Source of the DNA: Methanolinea mesophila
GTDB lineage: Archaea; Halobacteriota; Methanomicrobia; Methanomicrobiales; Methanospirillaceae
NCBI RefSeq assembly: GCF_017873855.1
Contig: NZ_JAGGKR010000001.1
Location: 682,001-746,000 of the forward strand
DNA length: 64,000 nt
Direction of reading: 5' to 3'
Shown: in pieces, positions 26,611-35,523 of the stretch
Numbering within the stretch: the stretch's first letter is position 1
How the letters are laid out: every line of letters begins with the position of its first letter
Program-made: the position numbers and the translations under genes
The notes under the pieces: generated by a model
The model's input: only the letters and a program-made list of their open reading frames with translations
Databases searched by the model: none
What the model was told of the DNA's origin: nothing

Positions 26611-27789
26611 ATGGAAATCGTAATTATCGCCGGGATAATCTTCGCCATCCTGTTCAATTTTGTCAACGGCCTCAACGATGCGGCCAATTCCATCGCGACG
26701 GTGGTAGCGACGCGGGTGCTCACCCCGCTCCAGGGGGTGCTCATGGCCGCGGCTTTCAACATGATCGGGCCGTTGATCTTCACCACCGCAATCGCCAAGA
26801 CGATCGGACAGGGGATCGTGGAGACCGGGTTCCTCACCACTGACGTGATCCTGATCGGGATGATCGTCGCGGTGATGTGGGTGTTTCTCTCCTCCTACCT
26901 GGGGATCCCCATCTCTGCGAGCCATGCGCTCGTGGGGGGACTCCTGGGTTCGGCGATCGCGTACGGAGGCCTCGCCGTAGTGATCCTGCCCGCACTGTCG
27001 GTGGTATACATCCTTCTCCTCGCCATACTTGCCGGAGCCATCGGGGGGGCGCTGGTCCTGGGGGGGCTGGCACGGTACAAGGGCGAGGAGAAACTCGCGG
27101 CGTATTTCGGCCTCGGTGCCCTGTGCGGTGTGACGATCTCAATTCCCTTCGCGATCGTTATCGGTATCCTGCCGATCAGCGGACTCCTTGCAATTCTTGT
27201 CTTCATCGTGGTCTCCCCGATGCTCGGGATGATCGCCGCGTTCCTCCTCGGCATGCTGATCATAAAGGTATTCCGCCATTCACAGGGGAAGACCATGAAC
27301 GCAATATTCCAGAAACTGCAGGTGTTCTCGGCGGCGTTCTATAGCATCGGGCACGGGAGCAACGATGCGCAGAATGCGATGGGAGTGATCACCGCGATCC
27401 TCGTGGCGGCAGGAATCCTCACCGAGTTCGTGGTTCCCCTCTGGGTCATCATCATCTCGGGGGCATCCATCGCGCTCGGGACGTTCCTCGGGGGTTGGAA
27501 GGTGGTGGAGACCATGGGGACCAAGATCACCAAGCTCCGTACCTACCAGGGGTTCTGCGCCGAGACGGGAGGCGGCGTGGTGCTCTCCTTCGTCACTGCG
27601 TTCGGGGTGCCGGTCTCCACCACCCATGCGATCTCCGGTGCCATCATGGGTGTGGGTGCGACAAGGGGGTACTCGGCGGTCCAGTGGGGAATAGTCCGCA
27701 GGATCGTGACCGCATGGGTGATCACCATCCCGCTCACCGCTGGGTTCGCATTTGCATTTTTCCTGTTCTACGGGGCGATATTTTTATAG
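26611..27789 (+). CDS. pit: Inorganic phosphate transporter, Pit family
   Basis: A 392-residue membrane protein with two homologous halves, each bearing the PiT signature: NFVNGLNDAANSIATVV near residue 12 and SIGHGSNDAQNAMGV near 245. About ten to eleven membrane helices are visible. It imports phosphate, usually as a metal-phosphate complex or with a cation. Together with the DUF47 gene it forms a two-gene operon, and it could feed the polyphosphate system encoded elsewhere in the window. Confidence 0.94.
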   Translation: MEIVIIAGIIFAILFNFVNGLNDAANSIATVVATRVLTPLQGVLMAAAFNMIGPLIFTTAIAKTIGQGIVETGFLTTDVILIGMIVAVMWVFLSSYLGIPISASHALVGGLLGSAIAYGGLAVVILPALSVVYILLLAILAGAIGGALVLGGLARYKGEEKLAAYFGLGALCGVTISIPFAIVIGILPISGLLAILVFIVVSPMLGMIAAFLLGMLIIKVFRHSQGKTMNAIFQKLQVFSAAFYSIGHGSNDAQNAMGVITAILVAAGILTEFVVPLWVIIISGASIALGTFLGGWKVVETMGTKITKLRTYQGFCAETGGGVVLSFVTAFGVPVSTTHAISGAIMGVGATRGYSAVQWGIVRRIVTAWVITIPLTAGFAFAFFLFYGAIFL

Positions 27790-28034
27790 GCCGGGTCACT
27801 GCCGGATCATGACGACGGAGACAGAGGTATCCGCTCGTTTGGGTTCGTCCCGGGAAACGATCGCCAAAAAAAAACCGAAATCCCGGTCCAGCGAAAAGAA
27901 AAATCTATTCTACGGGTTACATCACGGCCCCGACCCCGGAAATGCCCGGGTCGGGGTTGAAATTCCCCTTCAAGGTATCCGCTGAAAAGATGATGCCGGG
28001 TTCATAGTGCTACGAAAAAAATTCAGGTCCCCCG
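27790..28034. other. Intergenic region without convincing gene
   Basis: The 245 bases between the convergent pit and kinase genes contain an ATG at 27809 opening a 58-codon lysine-rich frame, but it has no SD and unremarkable codon use. I do not call it. Short A/T runs near 27868 and 28013 may serve as terminators for the two genes. Confidence 0.4.
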
Positions 28035-29777
28035 TCATTCGCACGAATAGATTGCGTTCGGGATCATGATCTCGAACCGGGCACCCTTCCCGTACGTGCC
28101 CCGTTCCTTTATCGACATCCCGGTGATAGAGAGGATCTCCCTGATAAGGAAAAGCCCGAGACCGGTGTTCTTCCCGAATCCACGTATGAATATTAGTTCT
28201 TTTTCGGCATCCGGTATGCCGATCCCGTCATCTTCGCAGACCACGGTGACCCCCTCGGTATGCCTGTGTGCCGAGAACGTGATCTTTGTGATCTTGCCCC
28301 CGTGAGCGACGGCATTCTGGATAAGGTTGTAAAAGACCTTCTCGAGCATGGGGTCGGCGAACACCTTGAGGTCGCGGAACCCGATCTCGAGCGTGATACA
28401 CTGCATGTCGATGAGCTGGGCCGCATTTTCGATAATTTCCCGGACGTCCTGCCATTGCGGCGATTTCACCCCGATGTCCTGGTAATCGCTGGTAAACGAG
28501 ATCTGGTGGGTGATCGAGTCCGCGATAATCAGCATCTTCTCGAGGTAGCGGAGCTGATCCTGGCCGGGGTCGTCCATCATTGAGAGCTCAACATACCCCC
28601 GGAGTGCGGTGAGGTTATTGATAATGTCGTGCCGGGTCAGGCTGGAGAGGAGGTTGAGTTTCCTGTTCGCCTCAATGAGGCTCTTTTCCGTCATTTTCAG
28701 GTCGGTGATATTGGAGGAGACCACCGTGACCGCAATGACCTCGCCGCTCTTCCGGTCCCTGACCGGGCAGAAGCGACGGGAGAAATGATGGTTGCCGGCC
28801 TGGTACTCGTCCCACGCGACCTCCCCCGTCTCGAAGACCCGTCCCACGATTCGCGAGAATGCCTCGGTTTTCCCCCTCATGTGAAGGTCTTCATAGGTCT
28901 TTCCGAGGTAGGTCTCTTCGGCGGTGATTCCCAGGCGTTCCAGATGACGGGGGTTTATCGAGAGGTAGCGGCAGTCCCGGTCCACCATGTAGACCGAATT
29001 TTCGCCTTTGCCGGGGAGGTTTTCTGATTTCCTGTAAGGGAATGCAAATTCTACACTAAGGGGCACTTTTCTCGATATTACATTCACCGCCACGATCGTA
29101 TCGTCATCGATGTTCCTGACAGGCTCGAACGACCGGAGGAACTTTGTACCGTCCTCCGCATCCCGTTCTTCATCGACCCTCGCCCCGGTCGAGAATACCT
29201 GCCGGACCTGCGCTTCAAAGCGGAGAGTTTCCTCCTCCGAGTGGAAATCCCGGTAGGTCTTACCCTTGTAGAGTCCGGAGGACCGTCCCAGCCGGGAGAG
29301 GTGTTTCTGGTTCATGAACAGGTAGCGGCAGTCCCGGTCCACCATGTAGATCGAGTCGTCCATCGATTCGATGACCGAGAGGTACTTTGCCTCCTTCTTT
29401 TCCATATCGTCACAGTATCTCTTTCTTATCGCGGCTTTCCGGAGCATGTTCCTGATGTTCTCCGTCTCGAGCGCGAGGTCGCCATGCGGGATGAGGATGA
29501 GGTCCATCCCAGAACTGACGGCTTCAACCGTCAATATTTCGTTCGATTCCCCCGAAAAAAGCACGAGCGGGATTTTTTTCCCTTCGAGTTTCATTTTCTT
29601 TGCGAGTTCGAGCCCGGACGGGCCTGAAGCGACCACATCGAACCGCTGGCTCCGTGCCTTTTCGAGCGCCTCGGGGAGCCCGCTGCAGGAGACAATAAAA
29701 AATTCATTATCCCCAGAAAGGCCCGCAGCAAACTCTTTCAGCCCGGGGACATCCTCGATAACCAGCACCGATATCAT
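28035..29777 (-). CDS. PAS-domain sensor histidine kinase with degenerate receiver domain
   Basis: A 580-residue cytosolic kinase without membrane segments. Residues 1-120 have the receiver start SVLVIEDVPGLKEF, but the phospho-acceptor position reads FDVVASGPSG without Asp and the conserved Lys is replaced (LILIPHGD), so this is a pseudo-receiver. Two PAS domains follow, each with YMVDRDCRYL (near 145 and 262). The His box is LTRHDIINNLTAL near 385; the ATPase domain has NLIQNAVAHGG, DDGIGIP and TGLGLFLI. This His-box type is common in methanogen kinases. No response regulator is adjacent. Confidence 0.88.
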   Translation of the reverse strand: MISVLVIEDVPGLKEFAAGLSGDNEFFIVSCSGLPEALEKARSQRFDVVASGPSGLELAKKMKLEGKKIPLVLFSGESNEILTVEAVSSGMDLILIPHGDLALETENIRNMLRKAAIRKRYCDDMEKKEAKYLSVIESMDDSIYMVDRDCRYLFMNQKHLSRLGRSSGLYKGKTYRDFHSEEETLRFEAQVRQVFSTGARVDEERDAEDGTKFLRSFEPVRNIDDDTIVAVNVISRKVPLSVEFAFPYRKSENLPGKGENSVYMVDRDCRYLSINPRHLERLGITAEETYLGKTYEDLHMRGKTEAFSRIVGRVFETGEVAWDEYQAGNHHFSRRFCPVRDRKSGEVIAVTVVSSNITDLKMTEKSLIEANRKLNLLSSLTRHDIINNLTALRGYVELSMMDDPGQDQLRYLEKMLIIADSITHQISFTSDYQDIGVKSPQWQDVREIIENAAQLIDMQCITLEIGFRDLKVFADPMLEKVFYNLIQNAVAHGGKITKITFSAHRHTEGVTVVCEDDGIGIPDAEKELIFIRGFGKNTGLGLFLIREILSITGMSIKERGTYGKGARFEIMIPNAIYSCE

Positions 29778-29805
29778 ACAGGGTCGAAATCCGAAAAATG
29801 AGCGG

Positions 29806-31506
29806 TCAGGCCGTCTCGATCTTCGAGGCGGTCTCCAGCCCGAGCTCCCTGATCGAGGTCTCCCGCATCTTGTACTTCTGGATCTTCCCGGTCACGCTCA
29901 TGGGAAACTCGGTGGTGAACTTGACGTACCGGGGGATCTTGTAGTGCGCGATCTTCCCCCGGCAGTATTCCTTGATCTCTTCTTCGGTGAGGGACTGGCC
30001 GGGTTCCACCATCACCCAGGCCATGAGCTCCTCGCCGTACTTCTCGTCGGGGACACCGACGACGTACACGTCCGAGATCTTCGGGTGGTGGTGCAGGAAC
30101 TCCTCGATCTCGCGGGGGTAGATGTTCTCGCCCCCGCGGATGACCATGTCCTTCAACCGTCCCACGATCTTCACGAACCCTTCCTCGTCCATGGTCCCCA
30201 GGTCACCGGTATGGTTCCACCGGTTGGAGTCGATGGTGGCGTGTGTCGCGCTGGGATTATTGTAATAGCACTTCATCACCGGGTAGCCCCGGGCGCAGAT
30301 CTCCCCGATCTCGCCCCGGGGGACGATCTTCTTGGTGGCCGGGTCCACGATCTTGAGCTCGGTGTGCGGGAACACTCTCCCGACCGTGGAGACTCTTCGC
30401 TCCAGGGGGTCCTTCGTGGTGGTCATGGTGACCCCGGGCGAGGTCTCGGTCTGGCCGTAGACGATCACGATCTCGGACATGTTCATCTTCCGGTTCACCT
30501 CTTTCATCACTTCCACCGGGCAGGGAGAACCCGCCATGATACCCGTGCGCAGGGTGGCCATGGAGTAGAGGGGGAAATCGGGGTGGTTCAGCTCGGCGAT
30601 GAACATGGTGGGAACCCCGTGCAGCGCGGTGCACCGCTCGTTCTGCACGGTCCGGAGCACGTCCTCGGCATTGAACACCGGGGAAGGGAGGACCATGGTC
30701 GAGCCGTGGGTGACGCAGGCGAGGTTGGAGAGGACCATCCCGAAGCAGTGGTAGAAGGGTACAGGGATGCAGAGCCGGTCCTTCTCGGAAAAGCCCATCC
30801 CTTCCCCGATGATGTACCCGTTGTTCATCACCCCGTGGTGGGAGAGGACCACGCCCTTCGGGAACCCGGTGGTGCCGCTGGTGTACTGGATATTGATCGG
30901 GTCGTCGAAGTCGAGGGACTCTTCCCGGGCCACCAGCTCGTCGGTGGTGATCTCCCACCCCTTCTTCATGATCTCGTCCCAGGTGAACATCCCGTTGTAG
31001 GGGATGTCCCCCATGAAGATCACGTTCCGGAGGAAGGGGAGTTTCTCCAGGTTGATCTTACCGGGCCTCGCCTCGTATGCCTCGGGGCAGGCCTCGTAGA
31101 ACATTCCCACGTAGTCCGAGGTCTTGAACCGGCCCTGGACGATCAGGGTCTGGATCTCCGCCTGCTTGAGCACGTACTCGAGCTCGTAGGTCCGGTAGGC
31201 GGGGTTGATGTTCACCATGATCGCCCCGATCTTGGCGGTTGCGAACTGCACCACGACCCACTCGGCGTAGTTCATGGCCCAGATCCCCACCCGGTCGCCC
31301 TTCTCCACCCCGAGCGCCATGAGTCCCCGGGCGAGGCCGTTCACCTGGTCGAGAAATTCCTTGTATGTCCAGCGAATACCCTGGTGGACCGAGACCACCG
31401 CGTCTGTCTGGGGATACCGGCGGGCGATGTCGTTGAACATCTCGCCGATGGTCTGCCCCAAAAGAGGATATGAGGAGATTCCGCAGTCGTAGCTCCCGAG
31501 CGCCAT
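29806..31506 (-). CDS. Acyl-CoA synthetase (AMP-forming)
   Basis: A 566-residue adenylating enzyme. Motifs: YTSGTTGFPKGVVLSH near 195, YGQTETSPG near 340, RGGENIYPREIEEFL near 455 and the C-terminal Lys in SVTGKIQKYKMRE. Overall similarity is to medium/long-chain fatty acyl-CoA ligases. Start is ATG 31506 after a TATA, GCATATATCA, near 31525; a longer frame adds 17 residues that include the promoter. Substrate unknown. Confidence 0.9.
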   Translation of the reverse strand: MALGSYDCGISSYPLLGQTIGEMFNDIARRYPQTDAVVSVHQGIRWTYKEFLDQVNGLARGLMALGVEKGDRVGIWAMNYAEWVVVQFATAKIGAIMVNINPAYRTYELEYVLKQAEIQTLIVQGRFKTSDYVGMFYEACPEAYEARPGKINLEKLPFLRNVIFMGDIPYNGMFTWDEIMKKGWEITTDELVAREESLDFDDPINIQYTSGTTGFPKGVVLSHHGVMNNGYIIGEGMGFSEKDRLCIPVPFYHCFGMVLSNLACVTHGSTMVLPSPVFNAEDVLRTVQNERCTALHGVPTMFIAELNHPDFPLYSMATLRTGIMAGSPCPVEVMKEVNRKMNMSEIVIVYGQTETSPGVTMTTTKDPLERRVSTVGRVFPHTELKIVDPATKKIVPRGEIGEICARGYPVMKCYYNNPSATHATIDSNRWNHTGDLGTMDEEGFVKIVGRLKDMVIRGGENIYPREIEEFLHHHPKISDVYVVGVPDEKYGEELMAWVMVEPGQSLTEEEIKEYCRGKIAHYKIPRYVKFTTEFPMSVTGKIQKYKMRETSIRELGLETASKIETA

Positions 31507-31519
31507 CCTATAGTAGAAC

Positions 31520-31540
31520 GTGCCCGGATGATATATGCGT
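31520..31540 (-). promoter_or_regulatory. TATA box of the acyl-CoA synthetase gene
   Basis: On the minus strand GCATATATCATCC lies about 20-30 bases before ATG 31506, giving a leaderless or nearly leaderless mRNA. Confidence 0.5.
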
Positions 31541-31592
31541 ACCGTTCTTTTCCACAACAGTTAAATCGCCCCGGTTCGATGTACTACGATAC

Positions 31593-31752
31593 GGGGTCGT
31601 GGCCTAGTCCGGAATGGCGACGGGCTCCAGCGGTCTTTCGCGTCCGGTGCGAATGATGAACAATGGGTCTGCTGATTTGGTGATGACCCGTTGGAGCACT
31701 GACGCATGTCGGAGAGACCCGTCGATCGTGAGTTCAAATCTCACCGACCCCA
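31593..31752 (+). tRNA. tRNA-Trp (anticodon CCA) with 86-nt intron
   Basis: Exon 1 (31593-31630) and exon 2 (31717-31752) join after anticodon-loop position 37. The acceptor GGGGTCG pairs with CGACCCC, anticodon stem ACGGG with CCCGT, loop CTCCAGA, and T arm GTGAG-TTCAAAT-CTCAC. The intron is flanked by sequences able to form the bulge-helix-bulge cut by the archaeal splicing endonuclease. No encoded CCA. Confidence 0.92.
31653..31702 (+). ncRNA. Box C/D guide RNA inside the tRNA-Trp intron
   Basis: Box C ATGATGA (31653-31659), D' CTGA (31672-31675), C' GTGATGA (31680-31686) and D CTGA (31699-31702) are all intact. The D guide TGGAGC pairs with GCTCCA of exon 1; the D+5 rule targets C34. The D' guide GGGTCT pairs with AGACCC of exon 2 and targets position 39. 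This is the known euryarchaeal arrangement in which the intron directs 2'-O-methylation of its own tRNA. Confidence 0.92.
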
Positions 31753-31941
31753 CGTTTTTGAACGTTTCCACGCGGGAGCGGGGCGTTTTCTACGAGAACC
31801 TCACCGTGCAGGGTTCCATTCCGGGGGTGTTCCACCCTGTTCCTGTATCCGTCCCTTAACGTGAGATCCATACTTGCGGCCCGTACCGGTTCCGGACCGT
31901 TCCGGTTATCCGCTCGCAGTTCCAATGTTCGCTGATAACCC

Positions 31942-32331
31942 ATGACCGATGAACGGTACGCATGTGGAAAGGCACAGCTCGAGAAGATGGGCGGCGGCTC
32001 AGTGGAAGAGATGCTCGACAACCTGAAGGGCCTCTCGCCCGATATCGAACGAATGGCGGTAGAATTTGTGTTCGGCGAAGTAGTATGCCGCCCGGGGCTC
32101 GACCTCCGGACGAGGGAGATCGCCACCGTCGCCGCGCTCACGGCGCTCGGGACCGCCCAGGTCCAGCTCCGGGCGCACATCGACACCGCCCTGAACGTGG
32201 GCTGCACGAGGGACGAGATCCGTGAGGTCATCCTCCAGATGATGGTATACGCAGGTTTTCCCGCGGCCCTCAACGGGATGGCGGTTGCGAAGGAAGTATT
32301 CGGAATGCGGGATGCGAAAGGACAGTCCTGA
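31942..32331 (+). CDS. Carboxymuconolactone decarboxylase family protein
   Basis: A 129-residue all-helical protein of the CMD/AhpD-like family: DLRTREIATVAALTALGT near residue 54, the His of QLRAHIDTALNVGCT near 76, and the helix EVILQMMVYAGFPAALN. It has no CxxC pair, so it is of the decarboxylase-like rather than the AhpD redox branch. Function in methanogens is not established. The gene stands alone behind tRNA-Trp. Confidence 0.85.
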   Translation: MTDERYACGKAQLEKMGGGSVEEMLDNLKGLSPDIERMAVEFVFGEVVCRPGLDLRTREIATVAALTALGTAQVQLRAHIDTALNVGCTRDEIREVILQMMVYAGFPAALNGMAVAKEVFGMRDAKGQS

Positions 32332-32640
32332 AGGTGTTCCCGGAACGGGTCGGGATGTTGCGGAACAATCCTTCTTTCCCGGGGTTCTGAACGGAAATGA
32401 CCGCGATCCGGACGATCTGAAGAGGTGCCCGCAGCCCGCAGGAATTCCCGGAAATCCTGTTTGTTCGTCGAGGGTGCTGCAGGAAGGACTCGAGGTTCCG
32501 GTGGTTGCCACGGGGACGCCCGGCAGGATGGCGTGGTCGCGCTGATCCTGCAGGCCGGGGGCGTAACCGCGGTCCTCTCCCGAACGGGTCCCGTCCCGGT
32601 GCCCTATTACGGGGGAGCCTGCGACCCGGCCACACTCACG
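32332..32640 (+). pseudogene. Possible small or decayed gene before fae-hps
   Basis: The gap between the CMD gene and fae-hps has a GTG-started frame of 79 codons (32425-32664) whose second half reads like protein (VVALILQAGGVTAVL, PYYGGACDPATLTLL), while an overlapping frame carries EGLEVPVVATGTPG. The two would join by a frameshift near 32530. It may be a gene remnant; I recognise no family. The end overlaps the fae-hps promoter. Confidence 0.25.
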
Positions 32641-32652
32641 CTTTTATTAATG
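32641..32652 (+). promoter_or_regulatory. TATA box of fae-hps
   Basis: CTTTTATTAATG, 38-49 bases before ATG 32690, with GGGGATTTTC directly before the start. Confidence 0.5.
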
Positions 32653-32689
32653 GCCCGCACATAATTAACACAACAAATTGGGGATTTTC

Positions 32690-33877
32690 ATGTATCTTAT
32701 TGGAGAAGCACTTGTCGGGGACGGCGCGGAACTCGCTCACGTCGACCTGATCATCGGGGAGAAGGAAGGGCCGGTCGGGACCGCGTTTGCGAACGCACTC
32801 TCGCAGCTCTCCATGGGCCACACGCCGCTGCTCGCGGTCGTCCGCCCGAACCTCCTGACAAAGCCGGCCACGCTGGTGATCCCGAAGGTCACCATCAAGA
32901 ACATCACCCAGGTGAACGAGATGTTCGGCCCGGTCCAGGCAGCGGTCGCGAAGGCGGTCGCAGACTGCGTCGAGGAAGGCGTCTTCGCCGACGCGAAGGT
33001 CGACCTGGAAAGCGTCGTCATCCTCGCGTCCGCGTTCCTCCACCCGGAGGCGAAGGACTACAACCGGATATACCGGTACAACTACGGCGCGACCAAGCTC
33101 GCGATCACCCGTGCCTTCGAGAAGTTCCCGGACGCAAAGACCCTGCTCTACGAGAAGGACCGTGCCGCCCACGCGGTGATGGGCTTCAAGGTGCAGCGGC
33201 TCTGGGACCCGCCCTACCTGCAGGTGGCCCTCGACCTGGTGGAGATGAACAAGGTGGCGTCGGTGCTCGCGAGCCTCCCGAAGAACGACCACCTGATCAT
33301 CGAGGCGGGGACGCCTCTGATCAAGAAGTTCGGGCTCTCGGTCATCTCCGAGATCCGGAAGCTCCGCCCCGACGCGTTCATCATCGCCGACATGAAGGTG
33401 CTCGACACCGGGAACCTCGAGGCCCGGATGGCCGCCGACTCCTCGGCCGACGCGGTGGTAATCTCGGGACTCGCCCCGGCCTCCACCCTGGAGAAGGCGA
33501 TCACCGAGGCGAAGAAGACCGGGATCTACTCCGTGGTGGACATGTTAAACGTCCCCGACCCGGTGAAGGTCATTAAGAGCCTCAAGGTCAAGCCCGACAT
33601 CGTGGAGCTCCACCGGGCGATCGACGCCGAGGACACCGCCCACGCCTGGGGCAACATCCCCGCTCTGAAGAAGGCCGCCGGAGGAAAACTCCTCGTGGCG
33701 ACCGCCGGCGGTATCCGTGCACCGAACGTGAAAGAAGCCCTGAAATCAGGTGCGGACATCCTCGTGGTCGGTCGTGCGATCACCGCGAGCAAGGACGTGG
33801 CGAACGCAGCAGAGATCTTCCTCGAGCAGATGAACAAGGAAGAGATCGACCAGTTCCGGGTTATGACTGACTTTTAA
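32690..33877 (+). CDS. fae-hps: Bifunctional formaldehyde-activating enzyme / hexulose-6-phosphate synthase
   Basis: A 395-residue fusion. Residues 1-165 are Fae (VGDGAELAHVDLIIGEKEG, His active region), which joins formaldehyde and tetrahydromethanopterin. Residues from about 165 are Hps, a TIM-barrel decarboxylase-fold enzyme (ADMKVLDTG, VATAGGIRAPN, ILVVGRAIT). In methanogens the Hps part works backwards to supply ribulose-5-phosphate, and Fae disposes of the formaldehyde. The very strong GC-ending codon bias suggests high expression. Followed by a T-rich terminator. Confidence 0.96.
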   Translation: MYLIGEALVGDGAELAHVDLIIGEKEGPVGTAFANALSQLSMGHTPLLAVVRPNLLTKPATLVIPKVTIKNITQVNEMFGPVQAAVAKAVADCVEEGVFADAKVDLESVVILASAFLHPEAKDYNRIYRYNYGATKLAITRAFEKFPDAKTLLYEKDRAAHAVMGFKVQRLWDPPYLQVALDLVEMNKVASVLASLPKNDHLIIEAGTPLIKKFGLSVISEIRKLRPDAFIIADMKVLDTGNLEARMAADSSADAVVISGLAPASTLEKAITEAKKTGIYSVVDMLNVPDPVKVIKSLKVKPDIVELHRAIDAEDTAHAWGNIPALKKAAGGKLLVATAGGIRAPNVKEALKSGADILVVGRAITASKDVANAAEIFLEQMNKEEIDQFRVMTDF

Positions 33878-33893
33878 TACAATATTTTTTATC
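33878..33893 (+). terminator. T-rich terminator of fae-hps
   Basis: AATACAATATTTTTTATC begins right at the stop codon; an oligo-T tract typical for archaeal termination. Confidence 0.5.
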
Positions 33894-34048
33894 AGACGAA
33901 ACAGAGTCTCCGAAAAATTTTTATGTAAATTCTGTTAAAATACCTCAAAATACCGATATCGTTTTCTCGAAAAAAAGAAGCCTTTGCCGGGATCGGGAAC
34001 AGATGCCCCGCTCCCGGTAATGTTCCCACTCCTCCGGATGACATAAGA

Positions 34049-34103
34049 CTATAAATAGCCCCTCGTGCATTTCCCTCTATCCTTACTCTCCTCCCGGAGG
34101 AGA
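34049..34103 (+). promoter_or_regulatory. Promoter and 5' UTR hairpin of the 103-aa gene
   Basis: ACTATAAATAGCC (34049-34060) is a very good TATA box. In the leader, CTCCTC-CCG-GAGGAG (34088-34102) makes a small perfect hairpin about 25 bases before the ATG. The leader is about 45 nt. Confidence 0.5.
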
Positions 34104-34127
34104 AGAAGGGGAACGGAGCGAGAAAAT

Positions 34128-34439
34128 ATGCGATGTATTGTCGAATGCGTGATCCCGGCCGAAACCGGTAATCGCAGTATCCTGGACGGGTCACTGCCCC
34201 TGAAGATCAAGAACTACCTCGACATCGTGAAACCCGAAGCGGTATATTTCACGGTCAAGGAAGGGCAGCGGACGATGATTGCCGTGGTGAACCTACCAAG
34301 CGAGGACAAGATGGTTGCATTCAACGAACCCCTCTGGCTCGACTGGGGAGGGTCCGTCTCCATTACACCCGCAATGTCCCTTGCAGATCTCCAGAAGACG
34401 GGGAAGGATATGGAAAAACTCGCAAAGGAGCGGAAATAG
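34128..34439 (+). CDS. Conserved hypothetical protein (103 aa), possibly DUF3303-like
   Basis: A 103-residue soluble protein: RCIVECVIPAETGNRSI, a helix LKIKNYLDIVKP, a strand pair EAVYFTVKEGQRTMIAVVNL, and a helical end. The pattern suggests a ferredoxin-like (dimeric alpha/beta barrel) fold as in DUF3303-type proteins, but I am not sure. Start ATG 34128 follows GGAGCGAG; a strong TATA upstream suggests good expression. Confidence 0.6.
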   Translation: MRCIVECVIPAETGNRSILDGSLPLKIKNYLDIVKPEAVYFTVKEGQRTMIAVVNLPSEDKMVAFNEPLWLDWGGSVSITPAMSLADLQKTGKDMEKLAKERK

Positions 34440-34503
34440 CGGGAACAATATTTTTTTGCGGATTGATCAGGGATTGGATCCCACCGGGGCGAGCCTGTCG
34501 GAG

Positions 34504-35523
34504 TTATGGAATTTTCTTGATCTCTTCGCCGTGTTTATAAATCCTGATCCCGCCGCTCTGGGACACGACGACACTTACGGAATTCGAACTCTTCGTGATT
34601 GCGGCGGCGAATATATGCCTGGCCCCTCCGGAGACCCCGAGATTCCTTATGTCTGCCGCAATAATCGCACCTGCGTCCATTACGAGCCCGTCCCCCGTGA
34701 TAATAACGGCTCCGTCCAGGGTGGCGTAACGTTCGACGAACTCGAGCGTGTCGCGGTCGAGGATCCGGTGCCCGGTCTCCTTGAAGGGGTTCGTCGGGTT
34801 TTTCACGATATGCTGCTCGATCTCTTCGTAGTTCCCGACGACGAACGAGGTCCCGATCCTCTTCCCCTCGTACCCGTACTTGTTGAGTTTCTCCGCGATC
34901 TCGAGGACCCGGTAGAAAATCATGTCGTCGACATCGGTCCCCGCAAGAATATCCGCGGTCTCTCCCGGAGTCAACACACCCGGATATTTATACTGTGCGT
35001 TAGGGTTGTCCCGATAGGACCCGCCGTCCGGGGTCCCGTTTCCTGCCGGTTCCTCCAGTTCGATAAGAATATCCTTGAGCATGTACCCCATCGACCGTAT
35101 CAGCGGACTCAGTACTGCCTGCTTGAACTCGAAGATCATCCCGATATAGTTGGTCTCCCCGAAATACTCCGTACAAAACTGCTTGAGATCGATCTTTCTC
35201 TCGAATATTCTGAGGACAAGCTGGTACAACAGGGCATCTTTTTCGAAATCACCGAGGGGGAGCGTAAACTGTTTCGACCCGGGCGCCTGACCTCCGGCGT
35301 CCCGGCCGCGGTTCCACCAGTCGTCAAAGCGAACATCGGCATTTTTCAGCCGGGACGAGATGATCTTCATCACCTCGTCGTTTTCGCAGAAATAGACGAA
35401 ACTGTCAAATCTCGTCTGGAACGTATTGTTGTTGGACATCTCCAGATCGAACGAAATATCGGAAAATTTCCTGATGTGGTGAATTATTTTCCTGTTTCCG
35501 GAGCGATCACCCATGATTATCAT
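34504..35523 (-). CDS. Diadenylate-cyclase-like (DisA_N/DAC) protein with unknown N-terminal region
   Basis: A 339-residue protein. The C-terminal part (about 245-335) looks like a DAC domain: LDGAVIITGDG with the DGA motif at 270-272, then GARHIFAAAIT with RH at 302-303, then VVVSQSGGIRIYK. The usual RHR is RHI here, so activity is uncertain. The first 240 residues contain charged and helical segments (FEKDALLYQLVLRIFERK, FKQAVLSPLIRSMGY) that I cannot assign. Archaeal DacZ is about 270 residues with another N-terminus. Possible roles: c-di-AMP synthesis or nucleotide sensing. ATG 35523 or 35514 may be the start. Confidence 0.7.
   Translation of the reverse strand: MIIMGDRSGNRKIIHHIRKFSDISFDLEMSNNNTFQTRFDSFVYFCENDEVMKIISSRLKNADVRFDDWWNRGRDAGGQAPGSKQFTLPLGDFEKDALLYQLVLRIFERKIDLKQFCTEYFGETNYIGMIFEFKQAVLSPLIRSMGYMLKDILIELEEPAGNGTPDGGSYRDNPNAQYKYPGVLTPGETADILAGTDVDDMIFYRVLEIAEKLNKYGYEGKRIGTSFVVGNYEEIEQHIVKNPTNPFKETGHRILDRDTLEFVERYATLDGAVIITGDGLVMDAGAIIAADIRNLGVSGGARHIFAAAITKSSNSVSVVVSQSGGIRIYKHGEEIKKIP

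Noticed and set aside
29371-31473. A 700-codon plus-strand frame opposite the kinase and acyl-CoA synthetase
   Set aside because: Antisense to two genes with complete motifs; His/Asp/Val-rich shadow translation.
31631-31716. Separate gene or mobile element inside tRNA-Trp
   Set aside because: The segment is fully explained as an intron with box C/D guide motifs.
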